DNA of 64,000 nt from Paenibacillus tianmuensis. GTDB taxonomy: Bacteria > Bacillota > Bacilli > Paenibacillales > NBRC-103111. The translations under genes and the position numbers were made by a program. The stretch spans positions 1 to 64,000 of the forward strand of contig NZ_FMTT01000017.1 of NCBI RefSeq assembly GCF_900100345.1, in the 5' to 3' direction. Shown here piece by piece: positions 49,343 to 56,319 of the stretch; within the stretch, counting starts at the first letter, position 1; each line of letters opens with the position of its first letter. The notes under the pieces were generated by a model that saw only the letters and a list, made by a program, of their open reading frames with translations, was not told the origin of the DNA and ran no database searches.

Positions 49343-50398
49343 ATGAAGTACAAGCTGACCCGGACGCAACAATCTTGGATTCGCTGGTTGGCCGTTTGGC
49401 TGGCCAGCTTCACAGCCGTCGTCGTGCTGGTACCCGGCCTGCTCATACGCACGGGGCCCGGAAAGAAGCCGGAACCTGCGCCGCCCGCTGCAGAGCAGCC
49501 GTCCGCAGCGCGGAAGCAGGACGAACTGCTTATTCCCGTTTACCGGGCAAAGGAGAAGAGAACGGAGAGAATGGCCCTTGAGCAGTATGTGCGGGGAGTC
49601 GTCGCGGCGGAGATGCCGATCGAATTCGAGCCGGAAGCGCTCAAAGCTCAAGCGATGGCCGCACGCACCTATATCGTCCGAAGACTGCTCGACGGCGACC
49701 AGAGCAATGTCCCGGATGTGAATGCGCTCGTAACGGATACGATCAGCCATCAGGCTTACGTCACCGATGAGGAGCTAAGGCAGCGTTGGAGCGATGAGGC
49801 GTTCCTCTCCCGCATGGACAAGCTGAAACGGGCGGTAGAGGAAACGAGGGATCTCGTGCTAACCTATCAAGGAAAGCCGATTGAAGCGAGCTTTTTTTCT
49901 ACCAGCAACGGGTATACGGAAAATTCGGAAGACTACTGGAATTTCACCGTTCCGTATTTGCGAAGCGTACCGAGTCCTTGGGATGCTAAGCTGTCACCTC
50001 GCTATAAAGAGACGGTAGCTTTTACGTCCAAGGAGCTGCAGCGAAAGCTGGGTTTGCCCGGCGTCGTGCCGGTATCGGCCGGAAGCCCTCTCGGCATTAA
50101 GGTGATCGAGAAGAGCCAAGGAAAACGTATCAAGAAGCTGTCTATAGGCGGAAAGCTATTTACTGGAAGAGAGGTTCGAGAGAAGCTCGGACTGAATTCC
50201 AGCCAGTTTCAATGGTCATGGAGCGGCGGAGAATGGCGGTTTACGACATTCGGCTACGGACATGGCGTAGGGATGAGCCAATGGGGCGCCAACGGGATGG
50301 CGATGGAAGGACGCAAAGCGGAGGACATTGCCAAATACTATTATGCCGGCATAGCCATCGACCGGGCTTCCAATCTATTGAAAGGAAAAATTTTCTAA
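49343..50398 (+). CDS. spoIID: Stage II sporulation protein D (SpoIID), lytic transglycosylase
   Basis: Mother-cell membrane enzyme that cleaves denuded glycan strands during engulfment, together with SpoIIM and SpoIIP. 351 residues: N-terminal membrane anchor (WIRWLAVWLASFTAVVVLVPG), then the SpoIID domain with the family motif LEQYVRGVVAAEMPIEFEPEALKAQAMAARTY, whose AAEMP Glu is catalytic, and C-terminal YGHGVGMSQWGANGMA. ATG 49343 follows GGAGGA (49329-49334). spoIIQ follows 67 bases later. Confidence 0.95.
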   Translation: MKYKLTRTQQSWIRWLAVWLASFTAVVVLVPGLLIRTGPGKKPEPAPPAAEQPSAARKQDELLIPVYRAKEKRTERMALEQYVRGVVAAEMPIEFEPEALKAQAMAARTYIVRRLLDGDQSNVPDVNALVTDTISHQAYVTDEELRQRWSDEAFLSRMDKLKRAVEETRDLVLTYQGKPIEASFFSTSNGYTENSEDYWNFTVPYLRSVPSPWDAKLSPRYKETVAFTSKELQRKLGLPGVVPVSAGSPLGIKVIEKSQGKRIKKLSIGGKLFTGREVREKLGLNSSQFQWSWSGGEWRFTTFGYGHGVGMSQWGANGMAMEGRKAEDIAKYYYAGIAIDRASNLLKGKIF

Positions 50399-50416
50399 TA
50401 AAATAGGTTTTCCCGC

Positions 50417-50444
50417 GTATAAATCTCGCGAACCTGGCAAGAAT
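50417..50444 (+). promoter_or_regulatory. spoIIQ sigma-F-type promoter
   Basis: GTATA (50417-50421), 14 bp, GGCAAGAAT (50436-50444), a full match to GGnnAnAnT. It lies only about 20 bases before the ATG, so the leader would be very short. spoIIQ is sigma-F-dependent in B. subtilis (known). Confidence 0.55.
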
Positions 50445-50465
50445 GGTTAGCGAGGTGATATACAA

Positions 50466-51197
50466 ATGAGTGAACAAAAAAGAGATTTGGTCCAAGAAGA
50501 AGCTCCTAAATCTACCGAAGGAGCCCAAAGCGGCACATCGTCAACCTGGAAAAGATTGCTCGCCAAGAAGTGGGTATTTCCGGCAACGTACATGGCAGCT
50601 GCGGCAATCATCTTAACGTTAATGTGGTGGTACCAAGGGTCGAGCATCACGAAGCCTGACAAAAACGTCAGTCTTGATGCTGCGAAATCCGGTACGGTCA
50701 CAGGAAACGTCTCGGGTACCGATGCGGTAGCTACCAACGCGAAACAGGAAACGATGCAATGGCCGATCAAAGAACGCAGCGAACTGGATGTCGTGCTTCC
50801 TTTCTTCGATAACAAAGCATCGAACGAAGTGCGGCAAGCCGCGATGGTCGAATACGGCGACACCTTCACCCCACATATGGGTATGGACTTCGCAAGACAC
50901 GACAATCAAGTATTTGATGTATTGGCCGTTATGGGCGGTAAGGTCACGGCGGTACAGAAAGACCCGGTCGTCGGCAACTTGGTGGAAATTACGCACAGCA
51001 ACGGGCTTGTTTCGGTCTATCAAAGCTTGGCCGAAGTCAAGGTCGCCAAAGACGCCGAAGTGAAGAAGGGCGACGTTATCGCCAAGGCGGGACGCAACGA
51101 GCTGGAAAAAGATCAAGGTACCCATTTGCATTTCGAATTGCGTCAAGGTCAAGGCGGTCCGGCGGTCAATCCGGAGCAATACCTCGGAGATCATTAA
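50466..51197 (+). CDS. spoIIQ: SpoIIQ-like forespore membrane protein with M23 (LytM) domain
   Basis: 243 residues: cytoplasmic N-tail, one membrane helix (WVFPATYMAAAAIILTLMWWY) and an external M23 domain. SpoIIQ pairs with mother-cell SpoIIIAH to form the engulfment zipper and the feeding channel. Here the zinc site looks complete: HMGMD (His-x3-Asp) and HLHFE (His-x-His). B. subtilis SpoIIQ lacks one of these ligands and is inactive, whereas clostridial SpoIIQ retains activity. AGCGAGGTGAT precedes ATG 50466. Flanked by spoIID and spoIIID as in B. subtilis. Confidence 0.92.
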   Translation: MSEQKRDLVQEEAPKSTEGAQSGTSSTWKRLLAKKWVFPATYMAAAAIILTLMWWYQGSSITKPDKNVSLDAAKSGTVTGNVSGTDAVATNAKQETMQWPIKERSELDVVLPFFDNKASNEVRQAAMVEYGDTFTPHMGMDFARHDNQVFDVLAVMGGKVTAVQKDPVVGNLVEITHSNGLVSVYQSLAEVKVAKDAEVKKGDVIAKAGRNELEKDQGTHLHFELRQGQGGPAVNPEQYLGDH

Positions 51198-51212
51198 TAT
51201 CGGCAGAGCGGC

Positions 51213-51246
51213 AGGCAGGGGAACGTTTCCTCTGCCTTTTTGTTTT
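51213..51246 (+). terminator. spoIIQ terminator
   Basis: AGGCAGGGGAA-CG-TTTCCTCTGCCT followed by TTTTGTTTTT. Confidence 0.92.
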
Positions 51247-51307
51247 TGCGGAACGCATGTCCTTGAAATAATTGTTCGCTGCGGGCTTGTCAGCCTTCCA
51301 AAACAAA

Positions 51308-51335
51308 GAATATAAGCGTGGGCCCCTCATATAAT
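51308..51335 (+). promoter_or_regulatory. spoIIID sigma-E-type promoter
   Basis: GAATATA (51308-51314), 13 bp, CATATAAT (51328-51335); the -10 differs from CATACAMT at one base. spoIIID is sigma-E-dependent in B. subtilis (known). Confidence 0.65.
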
Positions 51336-51369
51336 GTACCAAACTAACTCGAGTAGGGAGGCGAGGGGA

Positions 51370-51657
51370 GTGCACGATTACATCAAAGAGCGAACCATTA
51401 AGATAGGCCGCTGCCTGGTGGAGACCAAGCATACGGTTCGCACCATAGCCAAGGAATTCGGCGTTTCCAAAAGCACGGTGCACAAGGACTTGACCGAACG
51501 TCTGCCGGAGATTAATCCGGAGCTTGCCAATCAGGTGAAGCATATCCTGGAATATCATAAGTCAATCCGTCACCTGCGCGGGGGAGAAGCCACCAAGATT
51601 AAGTATCGGAAAACCCGCAGCCCGAAGGCGCAAGAGAAGCTCGTTACCGTTAAGTAA
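51370..51657 (+). CDS. spoIIID: Sporulation transcription factor SpoIIID
   Basis: 95-residue mother-cell DNA-binding protein that adjusts the sigma-E and sigma-K regulons. The helix-turn-helix is TVRTIAKEFGVSKSTVHKDL, and the family core (ERLPEINPELANQVK, HKSIRHLRGGEATKIKY) is almost identical to B. subtilis. GTG 51370 matches the family start, with AGGGAGG (51355-51361) ahead; an in-frame ATG at 51334 lies within the promoter. mbl follows after a 280-base spacer with a strong inverted-repeat structure. Confidence 0.97.
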   Translation: MHDYIKERTIKIGRCLVETKHTVRTIAKEFGVSKSTVHKDLTERLPEINPELANQVKHILEYHKSIRHLRGGEATKIKYRKTRSPKAQEKLVTVK

Positions 51658-51793
51658 GACCGGCCCCGTTGCCGGCGCGTTCCCAGCCGTACCGTGAGCT
51701 GCATTACTCAACGCGGAGGTAGGCCTATAGCCCTTGGAAGCAAACGGGCCTCCGCGCCGCTGACGGTACGCCCCTTCTCCCGAACCGGCCGGA
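51657..51793. other. Structured intergenic element between spoIIID and mbl
   Basis: Nested inverted repeats: CGTACCGT (51688-51695) with ACGGTACG (51763-51770), and inside them CGCGGAGG (51712-51719) with CCTCCGCG (51749-51756). GGCC-rich flanks (51659-51667, 51785-51792) can add an outer helix. No open reading frame fits and no T run follows. It could be a terminator, a regulatory RNA or an attenuator; unassigned. The rest of the spacer carries TATAAT at 51874-51879, the likely mbl -10. Confidence 0.6.
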
Positions 51794-51937
51794 AACGAAG
51801 CGATATTTGTCGAAAAATCGTTGAAGAAAAAGAGGAATTTTGAAATACATGGCGAATTTACCTAAGTAACGTATATAATAGAAGTGCCGCTTCTTTTACA
51901 ATAAGAATGGACGGTTGGTTAGGGAGGATTAATAGGA

Positions 51938-52936
51938 ATGTTAAGCAAGGATATCGGCATAGATCTTGGGACTGCGAACGTCCTGATTCATGTGAAAGGT
52001 CGGGGCGTAGTCCTGGATGAGCCGTCCGTCGTCGCCATCGAAAGCGATATAAAGCGAGTGCTGGCCGTGGGCGAAGAAGCGCGCCGCATGGTTGGCCGGA
52101 CGCCTGGTAATATTGTGGCAATCCGTCCGCTGAGGGACGGTGTTATAGCCGACTTTGAAATAACGGAAATGATGCTGAAGTATTTTATCAATAAAGTCGG
52201 CGGGAAGAACTGGTACAGTCATCCCCGTATTTTAATCTGCGCTCCGACGAACATCACGTCGGTAGAGCAGAAGGCCATTCGGGAAGCGGCCGAACGGAGC
52301 GGGGCACGCGAAGTGTTTTTGGAAGAAGAGCCTAAGGCTGCGGCCATCGGCGCCGGAATGGATATATTCCAACCGAGCGGCAACATGGTCGTAGATATCG
52401 GCGGAGGTACGACGGATGTGGCCGTATTGTCCATGGGCGACATCGTTACCTCCTCTTCTATTAAAATCGCAGGGGACAAGTTTGACTCTGCCATTATGAA
52501 ATATATTAAAAGCAAGTACAAGCTCTTGATCGGCGAACGAACGAGTGAGGATATTAAAGTCCGCATCGGGACGGTGCACCCGGACGGCAAACGCGAGACG
52601 ATGGATATCCGCGGCAGAGATATGGTGAGCGGACTGCCGTTAACAGTGACCATCAATTCGCAGGAAATTCAAGAAGCGCTGTGGGAGTCGGTATCGTCTA
52701 TCGTGGCGGCGGCCAAGAGCGTGTTGGAGCGCACGCCTCCGGAGCTGTCGGCCGATATTATCGACCGGGGCGTTATTTTGACCGGTGGCGGCGCGATGCT
52801 TCACGGCATCGATCAATTGCTGGCGGACGAGCTTAAGGTGCCCATCCTGATTGCAGAAGATCCGATGCACTGTGTTGTGAAAGGAACCGGCATTATGTTG
52901 GACAACCTGGATAAAGTAACCAAGCGCAAATTTTAG
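51938..52936 (+). CDS. mbl: Rod-shape determining protein Mbl (MreB family)
   Basis: 332-residue bacterial actin that moves with the wall elongation complex and sets rod shape. Phosphate and ATP motifs: DIGIDLGTANVLIHVKGRGV, MVVDIGGGTTDVAVLS and VILTGGGAML. TTAGGGAGGA (51918-51927) precedes ATG 51938. Mbl is chosen over MreB because it follows spoIIID and precedes flhO as in B. subtilis. flhO begins 15 bases later. Confidence 0.95.
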   Translation: MLSKDIGIDLGTANVLIHVKGRGVVLDEPSVVAIESDIKRVLAVGEEARRMVGRTPGNIVAIRPLRDGVIADFEITEMMLKYFINKVGGKNWYSHPRILICAPTNITSVEQKAIREAAERSGAREVFLEEEPKAAAIGAGMDIFQPSGNMVVDIGGGTTDVAVLSMGDIVTSSSIKIAGDKFDSAIMKYIKSKYKLLIGERTSEDIKVRIGTVHPDGKRETMDIRGRDMVSGLPLTVTINSQEIQEALWESVSSIVAAAKSVLERTPPELSADIIDRGVILTGGGAMLHGIDQLLADELKVPILIAEDPMHCVVKGTGIMLDNLDKVTKRKF

Positions 52937-52951
52937 GAGGGTAACCATTCG

Positions 52952-53845
52952 ATGTTAAGAGGCCTGTATACCGCCGCTTCCGGCATGATCGCACAGCAGC
53001 GCAAGCACGACATCGTTACCAATAATATTGCCAACCTCAACACCCCCGGCTTTAAAAGCGGCAACGGAATTAACCGGTCGTTCCCGGAAGTTCTGATTTC
53101 CCGTGTACGCAGCGGCAAGGACGAACCGGGTTCGGTGCCTGTCGGCCGGATTAATACGGGGGTTATGGCGGAGGAGAACGTTTTTCTGCATGTACAAGGC
53201 GATATTCAGGAAACGAAGAACCCTTTTAACTTTGCCTTGATTTCGAATATTCAGGTGCCGGGCGCCCGCTTTGACAGCTCAGGCAAGTACGTGGATCAGA
53301 ACGGACAGCGAGTGATTCAGCCCCAAGCTTTCTTTACGATCCTGAACGCAGTCGGCGAACAGCGCTATTCCTTGAACGGCAATTTTTCGCTGGATGCGAA
53401 CGGACGGATGATCGATTCCGAAGGCCATTCGGTGCTAGGTCGCGATGGGCAACCTATCGTGCTGATGGAGGGGGGGGCACCCGTCACAAATTTCCGTATG
53501 ACCCGGACAGGACAGTTCACAAATGCGGACGGTCAGCCGATATTAAATGGGAACGGACAAGCTTTGAATCTGCTCATTACCCGGGTGGAGGATCCCAACC
53601 AGTTGGTCCGCGAGGGCAACGGACTGTACCGCTTAAATACACAGGATCAAGGCGGGTTCCGGCCGATTGACGCTCAAGACCAGATTGAAGTGAGACAAGG
53701 TTATATCGAACGCTCCAATGTTGATCCCGGCCAGTCCATGGTTGATATGATGTCGGCTTTACGGGCTTATGAAGCCAACCAGAAGATGATTCAGTACTAC
53801 GATAAAAGCATGGAGAAAGCAGCCAACGAAATCGGGCGCGTCTAA
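52952..53845 (+). CDS. flhO: Flagellar rod-type protein FlhO
   Basis: 297-residue member of the FlgF/FlgG rod and hook-basal-body family. The N-terminal motif AASGMIAQQRKHDIVTNNIANLNTPGFK and the C-terminal YIERSNVDPGQSMVDMMSALRAYEANQKMIQ frame a variable middle domain. It probably forms part of the distal rod. AGGAGGG (52935-52941) precedes ATG 52952. It sits in the mbl operon away from the main flagellar operon, as in B. subtilis, with flhP next. Confidence 0.94.
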   Translation: MLRGLYTAASGMIAQQRKHDIVTNNIANLNTPGFKSGNGINRSFPEVLISRVRSGKDEPGSVPVGRINTGVMAEENVFLHVQGDIQETKNPFNFALISNIQVPGARFDSSGKYVDQNGQRVIQPQAFFTILNAVGEQRYSLNGNFSLDANGRMIDSEGHSVLGRDGQPIVLMEGGAPVTNFRMTRTGQFTNADGQPILNGNGQALNLLITRVEDPNQLVREGNGLYRLNTQDQGGFRPIDAQDQIEVRQGYIERSNVDPGQSMVDMMSALRAYEANQKMIQYYDKSMEKAANEIGRV

Positions 53846-53897
53846 TCCCCCGTTATAGCTCGTCCAGCTGAGATTCACCCTTACAGGAGGAGTTTAC

Positions 53898-54773
53898 GTG
53901 AATCATTCGATGATCAATTCATCCGTTTCGATGCATGCGCTTCAGCAAAAGCTCGATCTGCTTGCGAATAATATGGCCAACGTCAACAATACGGGCTATA
54001 AGCGCCAGGAAGCTTCGTTTCAAGACGTGTTGACCAATGTGAAGCAGCAGCCCCGCGGTTTTCAAAAGGAAGGCCGGCTCACGCCGCTCGGCTACAACCA
54101 AGGGTGGGGCGCCAAGCTTGTCGCACCCCAATTGAATATGACTCAAGGCTCGCTGCAGCCAACGAACAACCCACTTGACATGGCGATTGAAGGAGCCGGC
54201 CTGTTCGAAATAACGACCTCTTCTCTGGATGCAGCGGGTAATCCGGCTAGAGAGACCCGCTGGACGCGAGACGGTTCATTCCAACTGTCGCCGTCGGGCG
54301 ATCCTCAGAACCCTGACGGCTTGATTTTGACTACGAAAGACGGTCATTACGTCATGAGTGCCGATAACACTCCACTTCGCGTGCCGAACAATCATCAGGT
54401 ACAAATTCAGGCGGATGGAACGATTCTGGCCTATGATGAAGCGGACCCTAATGAGAAGGCGGTTCCGGTCGGGCAAATCAAAATGGTTCGCGTGGTTCGC
54501 CCTCAGCTTTTGCAGCAGCTAGGCGATAATGTGTTCGGATTGCCTTCCGATATTACGGCACAGCAGCGGGGCGACATTTTGGAGCCTGTAACAGCGGGGA
54601 ACAACAACGTAGATCCGATTACGGTGCATCAGGGCTTTTTGGAACAGTCGAACGTCAGTCTGACAGACGAAATGACCGAGCTCATCATGGTTCAGCGGGC
54701 GTTTCAATTGAACTCCCGCGCAGTCGCATCGTCCGATCAAATGATGAACTTGGCCAACAACTTGCGTGGCTAA
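53898..54773 (+). CDS. flhP: Flagellar rod-type protein FlhP
   Basis: 291-residue paralogue of FlhO: N-terminal MHALQQKLDLLANNMANVNNTGYK, central NNPLDMAIEGAGLFEI and C-terminal FLEQSNVSLTDEMTELIMVQRAFQLNSR. Start GTG 53898 with ACAGGAGGAG (53883-53892) ahead. Probable distal rod subunit. Its 3' end is followed 28 bases later by the small EpuA-like gene. Confidence 0.94.
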   Translation: MNHSMINSSVSMHALQQKLDLLANNMANVNNTGYKRQEASFQDVLTNVKQQPRGFQKEGRLTPLGYNQGWGAKLVAPQLNMTQGSLQPTNNPLDMAIEGAGLFEITTSSLDAAGNPARETRWTRDGSFQLSPSGDPQNPDGLILTTKDGHYVMSADNTPLRVPNNHQVQIQADGTILAYDEADPNEKAVPVGQIKMVRVVRPQLLQQLGDNVFGLPSDITAQQRGDILEPVTAGNNNVDPITVHQGFLEQSNVSLTDEMTELIMVQRAFQLNSRAVASSDQMMNLANNLRG

Positions 54774-54801
54774 CGGCATTACGCAAAGCGAGGTAGGGAA
54801 C

Positions 54802-55020
54802 TTGAGCGATAACCGAAAGAAGGCGCCTGCAGAATCGAAATTATGGAAAAAAGCGGTTTTTACGTTCCTGAAGTGGACGTGGATTCCGTTCACTGGCATT
54901 GTGGCGCTTTTAGTAGGGCTTGCGATCGGGTACGTTTATATAGGAAAACAAGATTTTCAAGAGGTTTTCAATTTAAATACGTGGCGTCATGCGTTCGATT
55001 TGATCTTTGCTGATACGTAG
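54802..55020 (+). CDS. EpuA-family small membrane protein
   Basis: 72-residue protein with a basic N-tail (DNRKKAPAESKLWKKA), one membrane helix (WIPFTGIVALLVGLAIGYVYIG) and a short external C-terminus. The pattern fits the EpuA family, often annotated as an RNA polymerase beta-subunit-like small protein; its role is not established. TTG 54802 follows GAGGTAGGG (54790-54798). An in-frame ATG at 54766 overlaps flhP and has no site. Terminator directly downstream. Confidence 0.75.
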   Translation: MSDNRKKAPAESKLWKKAVFTFLKWTWIPFTGIVALLVGLAIGYVYIGKQDFQEVFNLNTWRHAFDLIFADT

Positions 55021-55023
55021 TGA

Positions 55024-55055
55024 TAAACTCCCGGGTAAGGGAGTTTTATTTTTTT
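55024..55055 (+). terminator. Terminator ending the mbl-flhO-flhP group
   Basis: AAACTCCC-GGGTAA-GGGAGTTT followed by TATTTTTTT. Confidence 0.9.
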
Positions 55056-55149
55056 CCTCATAAAGGTATAATGTATGGATGGGAAGCGTTATAGAGAGAG
55101 AATCGAGCTGCGACGATAACTTAAGCGGCTCAGAGGGGGACGCTATTTC

Positions 55150-55671
55150 GTGTTGAACTTGCCCAATGTACTGACCGTATGCCGCTTTGTTCTGATTCCC
55201 GTCTACCTCGTGGTATTTGGAGCAGGATATACTAAAAGCGCCTTTTTCGTCCTGCTTATTGCAGGGCTTACCGACGTACTGGACGGCTACATCGCGCGGA
55301 AACGAAATTTGGTCACCGAGCTCGGCAGTATGTTGGACCCGCTCGCGGACAAGCTGATGATGATCACCGTTATCTTGTCGCTGGTTTTCTCCCAGATGAT
55401 TTCATGGCAGGCTGCAGGAGCCATGTTTTTACGGGATGCGGGCATGATCGTAGGATCAGCTATTTTTCACTTTCGGGGCAAAAAGACCGTTCCGGCGAAT
55501 GCGATGGGTAAATTGACGACCGTCTTGTATTATGTTGCCATTCTGCTAATTGTTTTCGAACTTCCATACGCTCATGCGTATTTATGGTTTGTCATCGCCG
55601 TATCGTTTGTCACCTCTATTATTTATATTCTTCAGTTCAAGCTGCTGAACAAACGCGGCTTACATTCATAA
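55150..55671 (+). CDS. CDP-alcohol phosphatidyltransferase (PgsA-like)
   Basis: 173-residue membrane enzyme of phospholipid head-group synthesis. The catalytic CDP-alcohol motif is complete: DVLDGYIARKRNLVTELGSMLDPLAD (D-x2-D-G-x2-A-R-x8-G-x3-D-x3-D). About five helices. The likely product is phosphatidylglycerol phosphate from CDP-diacylglycerol and glycerol 3-phosphate, but substrate cannot be read from sequence and this may be a second paralogue. GTG 55150 has GAGGGGGA (55131-55138) upstream; TTG 55153 is an alternative. TATAAT at 55067-55072 is a probable -10. Confidence 0.88.
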   Translation: MLNLPNVLTVCRFVLIPVYLVVFGAGYTKSAFFVLLIAGLTDVLDGYIARKRNLVTELGSMLDPLADKLMMITVILSLVFSQMISWQAAGAMFLRDAGMIVGSAIFHFRGKKTVPANAMGKLTTVLYYVAILLIVFELPYAHAYLWFVIAVSFVTSIIYILQFKLLNKRGLHS

Positions 55672-55689
55672 GGGACCCCTTTTCGAAAT

Positions 55690-55741
55690 AAAAAGAGCTC
55701 ATGCCCAGGTTCACCTTATGGGCAAATCCGAACATAAGCTC
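55690..55741 (-). terminator. Minus-oriented hairpin with T run, no assigned gene
   Basis: On the minus strand GAGCT and TGCCCA pair with TGGGCA and AGCTC (55737-55741 with 55695-55699, 55719-55724 with 55702-55707), followed by TTTTTATTT. It has the form of a terminator for a minus-strand transcript starting between here and fabZ, but no minus-strand gene is visible. Confidence 0.45.
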
Positions 55742-55787
55742 CCTTATATCAACCTTCACTGCTGCAGCTCATGAAGGGACATTTGTA

Positions 55788-55816
55788 TTGTAAGTTGAAC
55801 CAGACGTTTTTATACT
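55788..55816 (+). promoter_or_regulatory. fabZ promoter
   Basis: TTGTAA (55788-55793), 17 bp, TATACT (55811-55816), 25 bases before the fabZ start. Confidence 0.65.
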
Positions 55817-55840
55817 CACACCAAGAAAGGAGCATCTGCC

Positions 55841-56281
55841 TTGTTAGATGCCGTTCAAATTCAAAAGATTATTCCGCACCGTTACCCGTTTTTGTTGGTA
55901 GACCGCATCGTAGAAGTTGAAGCGGGCGTGAGAGCCGTAGGTATTAAAAACGTAACGATCAACGAACCATTTTTCCAGGGACATTTTCCAGGGTTCCCCG
56001 TTATGCCAGGAGTGCTGATTGTCGAAGCTCTTGCGCAGGTCGGTGCTGTAGCCCTATTGCAACTGGAAGCAAACCGTGGGAAAATCGGGTTGCTCGCAGG
56101 GATCGACAATTTTCGGTTCCGCGGCCAAGTGAAGCCGGGGGATACGTTAAGGTTAGAGGTCATGATTACGCGATCGAAAGGCATCATCGGCAAAGGGCAG
56201 GCAACGGCCAAAGTCGAAGATAAAGTCGTCGCGGAAGGTGAACTCATGTTCGCGCTTCAGGAGAACACCGATCATAATTAA
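55841..56281 (+). CDS. fabZ: (3R)-hydroxyacyl-ACP dehydratase
   Basis: Dehydrates beta-hydroxyacyl-ACP in fatty acid elongation. 146-residue hot-dog fold; catalytic His in [13 protein letters not shown] and Glu in [15 protein letters not shown] 55841 with AAAGGAGC (55825-55832) upstream. The flhP-fabZ order follows B. subtilis (ywpB), with two extra genes inserted here. Confidence 0.97.
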   Translation: MLDAVQIQKIIPHRYPFLLVDRIVEVEAGVRAVGIKNVTINEPFFQGHFPGFPVMPGVLIVEALAQVGAVALLQLEANRGKIGLLAGIDNFRFRGQVKPGDTLRLEVMITRSKGIIGKGQATAKVEDKVVAEGELMFALQENTDHN

Positions 56282-56319
56282 CATAAATACATAAAAATTC
56301 GGGTAGAGGAGATGGGACG

